DNA from: an uncultured Xanthobacteraceae bacterium
Lineage (GTDB): Bacteria > Pseudomonadota > Alphaproteobacteria > Rhizobiales > Xanthobacteraceae
Reading direction: 5' to 3'
Assembly (NCBI GenBank): GCA_955652925.1
Contig: CATPCO010000266.1
Location: 1 to 6,246, forward strand
Length of the DNA: 6,246 nt
How positions within the stretch are numbered: position 1 is the first letter of the stretch; every line of letters begins with the position of its first letter. Positions 1 to 6,246 of this stretch are shown here, piece by piece. The translations under genes and the position numbers were made by a program. The notes beneath the pieces are model-generated. The model saw only the letters and a list, made by a program, of their open reading frames with translations. It searched no databases and was not told where the DNA came from.

Positions 1-110
1 CCTTCAAAGTCGTGGCGGTGGCGCTCGCCAACAAAATGGCTCGTATGGCCTGGGCGTTGCTGGCCAAGGGCGGCACCTATCGGGCGCCTGCGCTGGTGGC
101 GGCGGTCTAA
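1..110 (+). CDS. IS110-family transposase, C-terminal fragment (5' end outside window)
   Basis: The frame starting at base 3 is open to a TAA at 108-110 and gives 35 residues. They contain AVALANKMARMAWALLAKGG and then TYRAP. I recognise this as the C-terminal end of IS110-family transposases (DEDD RuvC-like N-terminal domain plus C-terminal Tnp20 domain with a catalytic Ser), as found in many Rhizobiales. The catalytic regions lie before the window, so activity cannot be judged. Known members excise and insert their element through a circular intermediate, guided by a bridge RNA. The stop codon overlaps the end of the opposing broken gene at 107-643. The family call is from memory of its tail motif; the alternative is another DEDD transposase of the IS1111 subgroup. 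Confidence 0.72.
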   Translation, partial: FKVVAVALANKMARMAWALLAKGGTYRAPALVAAV

Positions 111-139
111 GGGGACTGGCGATGGGAGGATGAGGTTGC
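1..139 (+). mobile_element. Right end of an IS110-type insertion sequence (partial)
   Basis: The transposase stops at 110. The opposing conserved gene is recognisable up to its Gly-Gly-Gly-Asp codons at 140-151 and then becomes unfamiliar sequence. The element end is therefore inferred near 139, leaving about 30 bases of non-coding DNA after the transposase. Such a short 3' tail fits the IS110 subgroup, whose long non-coding end and bridge RNA lie 5' of the transposase, rather than the IS1111 subgroup. No terminal inverted repeat or target duplication can be tested, because the other end is off the window. The boundary is an inference and may be off by tens of bases. Confidence 0.45.
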
Positions 140-643
140 GTCCCCTCCGCCCGGGGTCTCCAACATGCCCACCACCGCCTGGCCGCCAGCATGCACATGG
201 ACGTGCTCGACCGTGACTTTCTGCTGACCCCCCTTGCCTCGGTGGCGGTTAAGCGCCTCGAGTAGAACCGCATAGGTCCGGGAAAGCTTGGTTGCTTGGC
301 CAAGATTCTCGCGCCGGCCCTCGAAAGTCTGTTCGCCCAACAGCGCGCGCCGGTAACATTCCATTGCGGCGTTGTGTGTCGCGATAAGCTGTGCCCCGAT
401 CATGCTCTCGATTTCGTCTTTCGGACCAATTCCGATGAGCCCCGCGATCGCCGCGTTGTATTGCCGCTAGCGCACTTCCTTATCGGAATGCTTGATCCAG
501 AGCGATTGAAGCGCCTGGTTGCCGAGAACGTGGTTCCAGTCGTCGGATTGCGATCCGCCGACGCGTTTCAGGGTCTCTTCCCAATCATCGGCAACGACTG
601 CAGTGGCCTTGTCGTTATCGCCGACAGGATTTTTGGCGCTCAT
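107..643 (-). pseudogene. Conserved rhizobial hypothetical protein, broken by an amber codon and a replaced C-terminus
   Basis: The minus frame from ATG 643 reads MSAKNPVGDNDKATAVVADD and continues to residue 58 (ending KEVR). It meets TAG at 467-469 and resumes in the same frame with RQYNAAIAGLIGIGPKDEIE. It then runs through NAAMECYRRA (codons 91-100), GRRENL, SRTYAVLLEALNRHRGKGG and KVTVEHVHVHAGGQAVVGM (from codon 142) to TAA at 107-109. The two halves together match a hypothetical protein I remember from Bradyrhizobium and relatives; its function is unknown to me. A single substitution, such as CAG to TAG, would explain the stop. After GGGD (codons 165-168) the sequence is unfamiliar and probably belongs to the insertion sequence. 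An upstream in-frame extension exists, but ATG 643 has a weak GAGAA about 9 bases before it and sits 22 bases after the preceding stop. The N-terminal 58 residues, or a product from ATG 403, might still be made. Confidence 0.75.
467..469 (-). other. In-frame amber codon interrupting the gene
   Basis: The plus strand reads CTA, so the minus strand reads TAG, between CGC (Arg) and CGG (Arg). The frame is open on both sides, from 730 to 470 and from 466 to 110. The distance between the two stop codons, 360 bases, is a multiple of three. No frameshift is needed, so this is a point nonsense change or a sequencing error. Confidence 0.8.
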
Positions 644-665
644 CACCAAGTTCTCATGGTGGTTA

Positions 666-782
666 TCAGATGATGTCTTCGTCGAAGGACTTGAACCAGG
701 CCAAGGCTTCTGAGGTGATCTTGCCAGCACGTCGCAGTTGGACCTTATCGAGAAGCCTGCGTCGATGCTGTTGCCAAAAATT
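666..782 (-). pseudogene. C-terminal remnant of an unidentified gene (38 codons, 5' part missing)
   Basis: The minus frame ending in TGA at 666-668 gives 38 residues beginning NFWQQHRRRLLDKVQ and ending LAWFKSFDEDII. They are rich in charged residues and look like a natural protein C-terminus: an amphipathic basic helix followed by an acidic end. No ATG occurs in this frame before it runs into the 3' end of the autotransporter gene at 803, so the 5' part is missing. The stop lies 22 bases before the ATG of the broken gene at 107-643, the spacing expected inside an operon. I do not recognise the family. It could instead be a chance open frame; the operon-like spacing and composition are the only support. 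Confidence 0.4.
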
Positions 783-801
783 GTAAACCAAGTTTCGACG
801 C
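759..801. repeat. Inverted repeat just after the autotransporter stop codon
   Basis: GCGTCGA at 759-765 is the exact reverse complement of TCGACGC at 795-801. The 7-bp arms are separated by 29 bases. The position, immediately 3' of the autotransporter stop at 803-805, would suit a transcription end, but the loop is long and no T-run follows on the minus strand. It also overlaps the remnant reading frame. It may be a chance match. Confidence 0.2.
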
Positions 802-802
802 G

Positions 803-3800
803 CTACCAAGCCACAATGACGCCTCCCTTGCCGGCATAAACCTGAGCGCGACTGGAAAACTCGCCGTCGAAGCTGGCGAACGCCTTGACGGTTTGGGTGA
901 GTGCGAGTTTTGCTCCGACTTCGACCCTGCCTGAGTCGCGTGCGGCGTGCGGGCCATCGACCGTAAATAACGTCCCTGGCAGCGCGATGAATGAGGCGGT
1001 GATATTGCGGGTCGTGTTGAACTCATGGACCCACGACAGCCGCGCATAGGGCGACACTATTATGCCGCCCGGCAGATAAAAGCGCCCATCGAATTGCGCC
1101 CCCACGAACGTTGGCATCGAAGACACCGCGAGCGAGTTTTCGGTCAAGCCAAGTACACCCGCACCTGGGGGTGGGGCGTTGGTTTCCGTAAAGCCATTCT
1201 GCCAAAGCTTTGAAACCTGGACCGCTGCGAACGGCGTCACCCCAAGCCAGCCAAGAACTTGCTTGGAGCCCACCTCCAGGCGCCCGCTCCAGAGATTGCT
1301 GCCAAAGTCGCCGGTCGCCACTTCGGTCGGGCCGACCTCCGCGATCATGCGGTTCGTGCTGTTGCGAAATGTGCTGAAACTCACGGCACCGGCGGCGTAG
1401 AGCGAACCCCAGGTCTTTACCCCATAGCCACCAAAGTGACCGCCCTCGAGCTGACCGCTGGTAATGCGGCTGGGCACCGAAAAAGTCGAGGTGCTCCCGC
1501 CCATGGCAAAACCAGCCAGCACGTCGGGGGCGAATTGGTAATCGAGGCCGCCCGCCAGACCGCCGGTCTTATGCGACAGCGAGGCGCTGCCGATGCCGGC
1601 CTCCCCATTGAGCTTCCAACTGCTGTCAAACCCAGTGGCCCATGCGCGCCAGCGGGGCTGATAGATCGAGGGCGCTTTTACAAGCGCCTTGTAGACGGGC
1701 TGCTTGGATTTTTTCGATGGTTTCGAGGACGCATCTTGAACGGGGGCTGCGCCATAGGTGATGCCGTTAGGATCGATAGTTTCCCCGTTACGCCAGAACG
1801 CGCCCTGATCCATCATCAGGGAGATGAACATGCGATCGGCCCCGAATGCAGTTTCCTGCGTTCCGCTGATGCCTTCGCCGGAGAGGGCGTCCAAGGCTGC
1901 CGGCAGTTGGCTTGTGCTCAGCCCGAACAATCCCGGCAAGGTACCCCGGCCGTTGTTGAACGAGCCGTCGAGCGCTGCAGCCACTGCAGCTAGATTTTGG
2001 GTCAAGCCTGGCGTGTGGATGATCTGGGAGTTCAGGTTCAACAAGACGGTGGTCGGGGTGTAGGCGAGGCTTGCCGAGAGGAAGCCGGGAAAACCGAATG
2101 GTGAGAGAGCATCAAAAGTGCCGATGACCCCACCAGCGGTTGATATGATCGTGTAGCTGTTGGTCAGATTGCCACCGGTATTGACTGCAGCAACCGTTCC
2201 CGCGAGCGTAGCCGAACCGGTTACATTGCTGCGGTCCGCGGTGTTTGCGAAGACCTCGGCCAGGTACAAGCTGCCGGGAACAAACACCAAGTTGCCGTTG
2301 ATGGTAATGGTGCCGACCGAATTGCCGGGCGAGAGGGTGCCTGCAGCGAGGATAGTGGTTGAACCGACCGAGCCGTTGCCTCCCAAGGTACCGCCGAAAT
2401 TCACGAAAACGGGCGACGTGATCGAGCCGTTCACGCTCAGAGTGCCATTATTGACAAATGTGGGCCCGCTATAGGTGCTGTTACCCGTCAGGACTGTCTT
2501 GCCGCTTCCGATCTGGAAGACTTGCCCGGGGCCCGTGATGGAGCCGCCGAAAGTGTACGTATCGGAACGATTGAAGGCGAGTGATTTGTTGTTGGAGGGA
2601 TCACACCTTGGATCAGCCGCGTTGCTGCAGAAGGCCACGTCACCGAGAATGCTGCCGGCAGTACCGCCGGTGCCAAGCACCACCGCTCCGCCGTTGATGC
2701 TGGTACCACCAGTATAGGTCGCGTCACCGGCAATCGTCAGGGTCCCGCTACCGTATTTTATGAGCGAGCGGTTTCCGACCGTTCCGTTCGTTAGGAACGA
2801 GGCATCGGGTAGCGAATCGTTATCGGCAAGGCCGAACTGCAGAACCGTAGCCTGCGGAAAATAGCTCGTGACATCGTAGAGCGTGAAGGCACCGCGGCCG
2901 AAAGTGCCAACCGCAAGCACATCAACGACCGAGTTGTAAAACAACGCGCTAATCTGCGAGTTCGGCAAGCCCGTCCCAAACGCCCGCCAGTTGGAGAGAG
3001 TGCCAACGCCATCGCTGTCTGCGGCCGCTATTGGGCTTTGGACATTGGCCACGCTGTTGAGGCCGCCAACGAGCAGGGCATTGACGCCATTATTTGAAAT
3101 AAATTCGAGTGCCGTCGGCTTGATGATACCCGCAGGCAGGTTGCCGGTGACGTTCGTGAAAGCCGAGCCCTGCGTTGTTGTACTGAAGAGATTTAGGTTA
3201 TCGGCTACAAAATAGCGAAACTGCGATCGCGGATCGAGGACTATTCCCGTTGGGGGAGAACCTCCAGCCGCCATGTAGGAAGGCACCGGGGCAAGCGAGT
3301 TAGCTGTTGCCGTCGTGCTTTGGAAAAGTCCATTAAAACCACCGGCGACCAACATGTTCGGATTGTCGCGAGTGCCATAGGCGATTTTCGAAACAAGCCC
3401 CACAGCATCTCCGACGTCGGTCAGTTTTAGATCGACAGTCGTCGCGCTCGGACTTTGGGCTCCGGTGAGCGTGTCATGAGTAACGTAAACATGGCTGCCG
3501 CCAAGCGCCATCCGCGTCGTATCTATCCGATTGTTGACCCACGGGCTGCCGTCCCAAACACCGACCACTTGCGCGTTGTCGCAGTTGCCGCCATTACAGG
3601 TGATGGCAGCTCCGAGAACTTCTGACCCGGCAGTTTGCGGACTGATTATCTTTCCATGCGCATCCATCACAATCCGACTGATTCCGGTAAGAGCCAAGTT
3701 AGTCTGGTAAAACGCAGTCAGTCCGGCACCAGCAAGTGTCACGTCATTGACAAAAGCATTGATGCCATCAGATGTATTCGTGGCATTCCAAAGGAGCTGA

Positions 3801-5221
3801 TTGCGACCTGACTGAATGGCCACCCCATTGTCTTGCGCCGCAGCGATCAGGCGCTTACCGACTGCATCATAAGCGACAGAATAAGGCTGCAAGAGAGCTA
3901 AGTTGCCAGTGAGCGAAGTCCAAGCACCGGTGTCGTTTTGAGGGCTGGTTCTCGCGTAGATGCCGGCGTCGTTCGTAAGAACAAGCCGGCCGTTCGCGTC
4001 AAACGTGAGCGCCCGGGAGTCGGCGTGCACCGATGAGTTGTTCGCAGTATTCGCGTCCGTAATGCTGGTGAAGATGTTGGGACTGTTGATCGCGTCGATT
4101 CGAAATGCAGTTACTGTGAATGGAGCATTTACGATGCGGTCGCCTGAAACATAGACCAAATTGGGGTTGCTCGGATCGATAGTAATGGCAAAGTTGATCG
4201 GCACCTGCATGCCAGGGTTGAGGGGGGTCGGCACCGTGAGGGAGGTCCAGTTTGCCCCCGAATTGCCTGACCAGAACAGTCCCGTCACCGTTCTGGTCGC
4301 TAAATCGACGACGCCGACGGCCAGCGCGCCACCAGGACCACTGGCAACCTTCAACACAGTTTGACTGGCGGGCAAGATCGTACCGGTTTGCGCAGCTCCG
4401 AACACCTGTGTCCAGGTCGCACCCGCGTTGTTGCTGACAAACAGTGCGGTCTGGACATTGGTGCCCGCGTTTGGCGAGCTTACCGCGGCATAAAGTCTGT
4501 TGCTGTTGTTCGGATCGCCCACGATCGAGGTCACTGGACCAGTCGGCAATCCGCCAGTCCCGGACACTAAGGCAAAGGTGGCCCCGCCATCGGAGCTGCG
4601 ATATAGCCCTCCTACTCTTCGCTGGTTCGCATCCGCTGCGAAAGACTGTTCGAACGTGCCCGCGAGAATTACGTTTCCACGCGCCGCCACTGCGTCCACG
4701 CTCTGGCCGTTCAGGGTTGCGGCCCCAAGAGAGGTCCAGCTGCTGCCGCCATCCTTCGAGTACAGCAAGCCGTTCTGCAGACCACCGGTTCCCGTAAAGA
4801 AACATGGTCCCAACAGACAAACGGTCCCGTTGGAAGTGAGGCCGGTACCGGCGATCAGCGTATTCCGATTAGGGTCGGTGGGGTCCAAGGCAAGACTGGA
4901 GATGGAAAGCGTAGCTTGGTTGTCGGTGAGAGGCGTCCATATCGCGCCGCCGTTGGTCGTCTTCCAGATGCCGCCACTCACGGTCCCGATATAAAACGTG
5001 TTTGCATTCAGCGGATCAGCGACGACAGGCCCAACGGCACCGGACAAATTCCCATTCGGCGGCGCGTCGGCGCTCCTGGATATATCGGTAGGCCCAAAAA
5101 TGGGAGCAGGCCCCTGGCTAACGAAATTTTGGTTGACTTGGACCTGGGATACTGCGGCGCTTGAAAGCAGCAAAGGTCCTGCAATGAGGAACCACTTCAG
5201 CCGTTGGACAGAATTTGGCAC
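803..5221 (-). CDS. Large autotransporter (type Va) with Asp-box beta-propeller passenger
   Basis: 1472 residues. A signal peptide spans about 1-25: basic start, hydrophobic core FLIAGPLLLSSAA, likely cut after AVS. About 40-785 form a beta-propeller-like passenger. Asp-box (BNR) motifs end at W95 (KTTNGGAIW), W162 (YSKDGGSSW), F216 (YRSSDGGATF), W270 (FVSNNAGATW) and W325 (WSGNSGANW). DP-x-N blade motifs occur near 69, 113, 236 and 349. About 815-1065 carry passenger-associated transport repeats, for example GSGTLTIAGDATYTGGTSIN (825-844), GSGKTVLTGNSTYSGP (905-920) and GTLSPGNSVGTITINGNL (961-978). A Lys-rich linker lies near 1165-1184. About 1188-1472 are the outer-membrane barrel, ending in VYAGKGGVIVAW with the usual terminal aromatic. 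The start is GTG: an in-frame TAA at 5273-5275 leaves no ATG upstream, and GGGGG at 5230-5234 is a plausible ribosome site 8 bases away. By family knowledge it is exported by Sec and displays its passenger at the surface. No sialidase or protease active site is evident, so its ligand is unknown and adhesion is only a guess. Confidence 0.9.
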   Translation of the reverse strand: MPNSVQRLKWFLIAGPLLLSSAAVSQVQVNQNFVSQGPAPIFGPTDISRSADAPPNGNLSGAVGPVVADPLNANTFYIGTVSGGIWKTTNGGAIWTPLTDNQATLSISSLALDPTDPNRNTLIAGTGLTSNGTVCLLGPCFFTGTGGLQNGLLYSKDGGSSWTSLGAATLNGQSVDAVAARGNVILAGTFEQSFAADANQRRVGGLYRSSDGGATFALVSGTGGLPTGPVTSIVGDPNNSNRLYAAVSSPNAGTNVQTALFVSNNAGATWTQVFGAAQTGTILPASQTVLKVASGPGGALAVGVVDLATRTVTGLFWSGNSGANWTSLTVPTPLNPGMQVPINFAITIDPSNPNLVYVSGDRIVNAPFTVTAFRIDAINSPNIFTSITDANTANNSSVHADSRALTFDANGRLVLTNDAGIYARTSPQNDTGAWTSLTGNLALLQPYSVAYDAVGKRLIAAAQDNGVAIQSGRNQLLWNATNTSDGINAFVNDVTLAGAGLTAFYQTNLALTGISRIVMDAHGKIISPQTAGSEVLGAAITCNGGNCDNAQVVGVWDGSPWVNNRIDTTRMALGGSHVYVTHDTLTGAQSPSATTVDLKLTDVGDAVGLVSKIAYGTRDNPNMLVAGGFNGLFQSTTATANSLAPVPSYMAAGGSPPTGIVLDPRSQFRYFVADNLNLFSTTTQGSAFTNVTGNLPAGIIKPTALEFISNNGVNALLVGGLNSVANVQSPIAAADSDGVGTLSNWRAFGTGLPNSQISALFYNSVVDVLAVGTFGRGAFTLYDVTSYFPQATVLQFGLADNDSLPDASFLTNGTVGNRSLIKYGSGTLTIAGDATYTGGTSINGGAVVLGTGGTAGSILGDVAFCSNAADPRCDPSNNKSLAFNRSDTYTFGGSITGPGQVFQIGSGKTVLTGNSTYSGPTFVNNGTLSVNGSITSPVFVNFGGTLGGNGSVGSTTILAAGTLSPGNSVGTITINGNLVFVPGSLYLAEVFANTADRSNVTGSATLAGTVAAVNTGGNLTNSYTIISTAGGVIGTFDALSPFGFPGFLSASLAYTPTTVLLNLNSQIIHTPGLTQNLAAVAAALDGSFNNGRGTLPGLFGLSTSQLPAALDALSGEGISGTQETAFGADRMFISLMMDQGAFWRNGETIDPNGITYGAAPVQDASSKPSKKSKQPVYKALVKAPSIYQPRWRAWATGFDSSWKLNGEAGIGSASLSHKTGGLAGGLDYQFAPDVLAGFAMGGSTSTFSVPSRITSGQLEGGHFGGYGVKTWGSLYAAGAVSFSTFRNSTNRMIAEVGPTEVATGDFGSNLWSGRLEVGSKQVLGWLGVTPFAAVQVSKLWQNGFTETNAPPPGAGVLGLTENSLAVSSMPTFVGAQFDGRFYLPGGIIVSPYARLSWVHEFNTTRNITASFIALPGTLFTVDGPHAARDSGRVEVGAKLALTQTVKAFASFDGEFSSRAQVYAGKGGVIVAW

Positions 5222-5308
5222 TAAGCACGCCCCCGAACATTTGCTGCACCATGTATCAGAATCAGGATAGGGTTAGGCCATTTGCCAAGCGGATTCCGTT
5301 TTGCAGTA

Positions 5309-5330
5309 GGTGTGTCCTCTATAACACACC
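5309..5330. promoter_or_regulatory. Inverted repeat GGTGTGT-N8-ACACACC, possible operator
   Basis: 7-bp perfect arms at 5309-5315 and 5324-5330 enclose the AT-containing spacer CCTCTATA. The dyad lies about 90 bases upstream of the autotransporter GTG. That position suits a regulator site or a promoter element: TATAG on the minus strand sits inside the spacer. About 0.3 dyads of this quality are expected by chance in this interval, so support is weak. Confidence 0.3.
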
Positions 5331-5404
5331 CCTCAATGGCGTCGGCATCGTTGCTACTCGTGCAGCCTAGCTCATCAGCAACGCGGCGACAGGGCGAGAG
5401 CCGC

Positions 5405-5422
5405 AATCAAGCGAATCGAGCG
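5405..5422. repeat. Tandem 9-bp imperfect repeat AATCAAGCG / AATCGAGCG
   Basis: AATCAAGCG (5405-5413) is followed directly by AATCGAGCG (5414-5422), with one mismatch. The second copy runs into the stem-loop at 5418-5445. It could be part of a binding site or simply chance. Confidence 0.25.
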
Positions 5423-5445
5423 ATAACATAAGGGTTATTTCGCTC
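5418..5445. repeat. Bulged stem-loop in the intergenic region
   Basis: GAGCGATAAC (5418-5427) pairs with GTTA (5434-5437) and TCGCTC (5440-5445), with TT at 5438-5439 bulged out and ATAAGG as the loop. That makes 10 base pairs. No T-run follows on either strand, so it does not look like a standard intrinsic terminator. It could be a leader structure or a protein-binding site. Confidence 0.35.
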
Positions 5446-5503
5446 TCGGCTTGCCGTACACCTTTGCCGCATCGATTAGCTTCCAGAGCACTGCGAAATA
5501 CAA

Positions 5504-5524
5504 AATTGCAGGCGGTGTGCAATT
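5504..5524. promoter_or_regulatory. Inverted repeat AATTGCA-N7-TGCAATT, possible operator
   Basis: Perfect 7-bp arms (5504-5510 and 5518-5524) flank the 7-base spacer GGCGGTG, giving a symmetric 21-bp site. This 7-7-7 layout resembles binding sites of dimeric helix-turn-helix regulators. The symmetric T/A pairs are not spaced as the T-N11-A of LysR-type sites, so I assign no family. It lies about 280 bases upstream of the autotransporter start. Confidence 0.3.
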
Positions 5525-5699
5525 CGTGAATCAGAACAAAGAGCGCGCTTCTCGTTTTGGGAATGATGGTCGCATACCTCGCACAGACGGATGAGGAGGA
5601 GCATTACGCAGAGATTGCGACTGTGATGCACAGGCCCAGGGCCGAAAACCACTGTTTCTCGGTAACGAAGCCCCTGCCCGAAGCCCGCTGGTGCTGTTT

Positions 5700-6035
5700 T
5701 CAGTCTTTCCAGAACCCTTTGAACCGATTCGGCGACACACGACCGGATGCCAGAGGCGCCAAGAGCCGGTGCAAGGTGATCACGTCCTCTGCGCGTGCAA
5801 TCGGCCGAGACCCGGAAAGAATCGAACCCCAGTCCTTGCGACTTCGGTTGGGCGCGATGCGACGATCGGCGGTCCGGCCTGGGCGGCCACCCGAAGTCGT
5901 GAGTGTTGATCGCAGCGCACTTGAGCGAGTTGCATCGCTGTGCAGCATCTCATCGATAATGTGCCGCGCCTCCTCGCGCGTGGCTGCGGTTTCCAGCTCC
6001 AACGCGCAACCGCTGAAGATGTCGGTGAGGGTCAT
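5700..6035 (-). CDS. Hypothetical protein (111 residues from ATG 6035; may start further upstream)
   Basis: The minus frame ends in TGA at 5700-5702. From ATG 6035 it reads MTLTDIFSGCALELETAATR and EEARHIIDEMLHSDATRSS, then a basic stretch (GGRPGRTADRR, PNRSRKDW), ending NRFKGFWKD. The first 40 residues look like an amphipathic helical domain with mostly G/C third codon bases, as expected of a real gene in this GC-rich DNA. I do not recognise the family. A GTG at 6191 would give 163 residues, and the frame stays open without a stop to base 6245, so a larger gene entering from the right is possible. I prefer 6035 because third-base bias weakens upstream and a strong palindrome lies just before it. 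The frames on the opposite strand (5557-6108, 5940-6194) look like shadows rich in Ser and Arg. Confidence 0.4.
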   Translation of the reverse strand: MTLTDIFSGCALELETAATREEARHIIDEMLHSDATRSSALRSTLTTSGGRPGRTADRRIAPNRSRKDWGSILSGSRPIARAEDVITLHRLLAPLASGRVSPNRFKGFWKD

Positions 6036-6056
6036 GGCGCACCCACTGGCCAGGAC

Positions 6057-6081
6057 TTGTGCGAAAATGATTTCCGCACAA
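6057..6081. promoter_or_regulatory. 25-bp near-perfect palindrome, candidate operator
   Basis: The arms are TTGTGCG (6057-6063) and CGCACAA (6075-6081 on the minus-strand reading; the plus strand ends CCGCACAA). Pairing continues inward through AAAT/ATTT to the central G at 6069. Of 12 symmetric pairs 11 are exact and one (6064/6074) is a mismatch. It sits 21 bases upstream of ATG 6035 on the minus strand, where an operator or leader hairpin for that gene would be. No known regulator site matches from memory. If the longer frame is translated, the palindrome would lie inside coding sequence. Confidence 0.5.
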
Positions 6082-6246
6082 CTATCCGAAAGCGCGTCCG
6101 CTATGTGAGGAGTCACAGCACCTTCGGCAGATCGGGGCAGATCCCAGGCTGCTTTGGATGTGGCCCCTACATCACACCATCCAACAATCACTGAATCCGT
6201 CCACAGCCCGCTCTGTCCCGCCGCAATTACGTCGGTCTCTAGTCCG

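Larger units (their letters stand above)
5222..5699. other. Non-coding region upstream of the autotransporter gene
   Basis: About 480 bases without a convincing gene. Short open frames here (5221-5406 and 5531-5740 on the minus strand) have no recognisable product. The region must carry the autotransporter promoter, reading leftwards. I see no clear -35/-10 pair: TTGGCA on the minus strand at about 5281-5286 could be a -35, but the matching -10 is poor. Three inverted repeats, listed separately, lie at 5309-5330, 5418-5445 and 5504-5524. Confidence 0.5.

Noticed and set aside
296..673. 125-residue open frame on the plus strand
   Set aside because: It lies opposite the conserved broken gene, whose minus-strand reading has recognisable family motifs on both sides of the amber codon; the plus frame is a shadow.
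759..801. Intrinsic terminator for the autotransporter gene
   Set aside because: The 7-bp arms are perfect, but the 29-base loop and the lack of a T-run make it a poor terminator; kept only as an inverted repeat.
1259..1993. 244-residue open frame on the plus strand
   Set aside because: Antisense to the barrel and linker part of the autotransporter, with no recognisable motifs; a product of GC-rich codon bias.
2027..2779. Tandem DNA repeats or a CRISPR-like array in the Gly/Thr-rich region
   Set aside because: The repetition is at protein level (transport repeats of a beta-helix); the DNA copies are divergent and unevenly spaced.
3999..4820. 273-residue open frame on the minus strand
   Set aside because: Same strand but another frame inside the propeller region; Arg/Ser/Trp-rich composition typical of an out-of-frame reading.
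803..5221. Sialidase assignment from the Asp-boxes
   Set aside because: Asp-boxes occur in many non-enzymatic propellers; I cannot see the Arg triad, FRIP-type motif and Tyr/Glu nucleophile pair needed for a sialidase.
5819..5830. tRNA T-loop-like GGTTCGATTC on the minus strand
   Set aside because: The bases around it do not form a 5-bp T-stem, and no acceptor, anticodon or D arm can be built nearby.
5557..6108. 183-residue open frame on the plus strand
   Set aside because: Its second half is a Ser/Arg/Met-rich mirror of the better-biased minus frame, and the first half has no recognisable domain or ribosome site.

Overview
The window looks like chromosomal DNA of a GC-rich alphaproteobacterium, most likely Rhizobiales close to Bradyrhizobium. 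This rests on family recognition from memory: an IS110-type transposase tail and a small conserved protein typical of that group. No search was run. One very large gene dominates, flanked by accessory, partly decayed DNA.

Positions 1-139 hold the 3' end of an IS110-family transposase on the plus strand and the probable end of that insertion sequence. It abuts the 3' end of a minus-strand conserved hypothetical gene (107-643). That gene is broken twice: an in-frame amber codon at 467-469, and a C-terminus apparently replaced by the insertion sequence. Upstream of it, 22 bases away, lies the last 38 codons of another gene (666-782) whose 5' part is missing. Together these look like a decayed two-gene unit.

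Positions 803-5221 (minus strand) encode a 1472-residue type Va autotransporter. It has a signal peptide, a long beta-propeller passenger with Asp-box (BNR) repeats, passenger-associated transport repeats of the beta-helix type, a Lys-rich linker and a C-terminal outer-membrane beta-barrel ending in Trp. It is the only clearly intact gene. Its passenger should be exported through its own barrel to the cell surface. No enzymatic activity can be assigned.

Positions 5222-5699 are non-coding and contain several short inverted repeats, possibly regulatory. Positions 5700-6035 carry a weakly supported hypothetical gene on the minus strand. Just upstream of its preferred start is a near-perfect 25-bp palindrome (6057-6081), the best operator candidate in the window. 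That reading frame stays open to the window edge, so the gene may be longer. No tRNA, rRNA or CRISPR array was seen.
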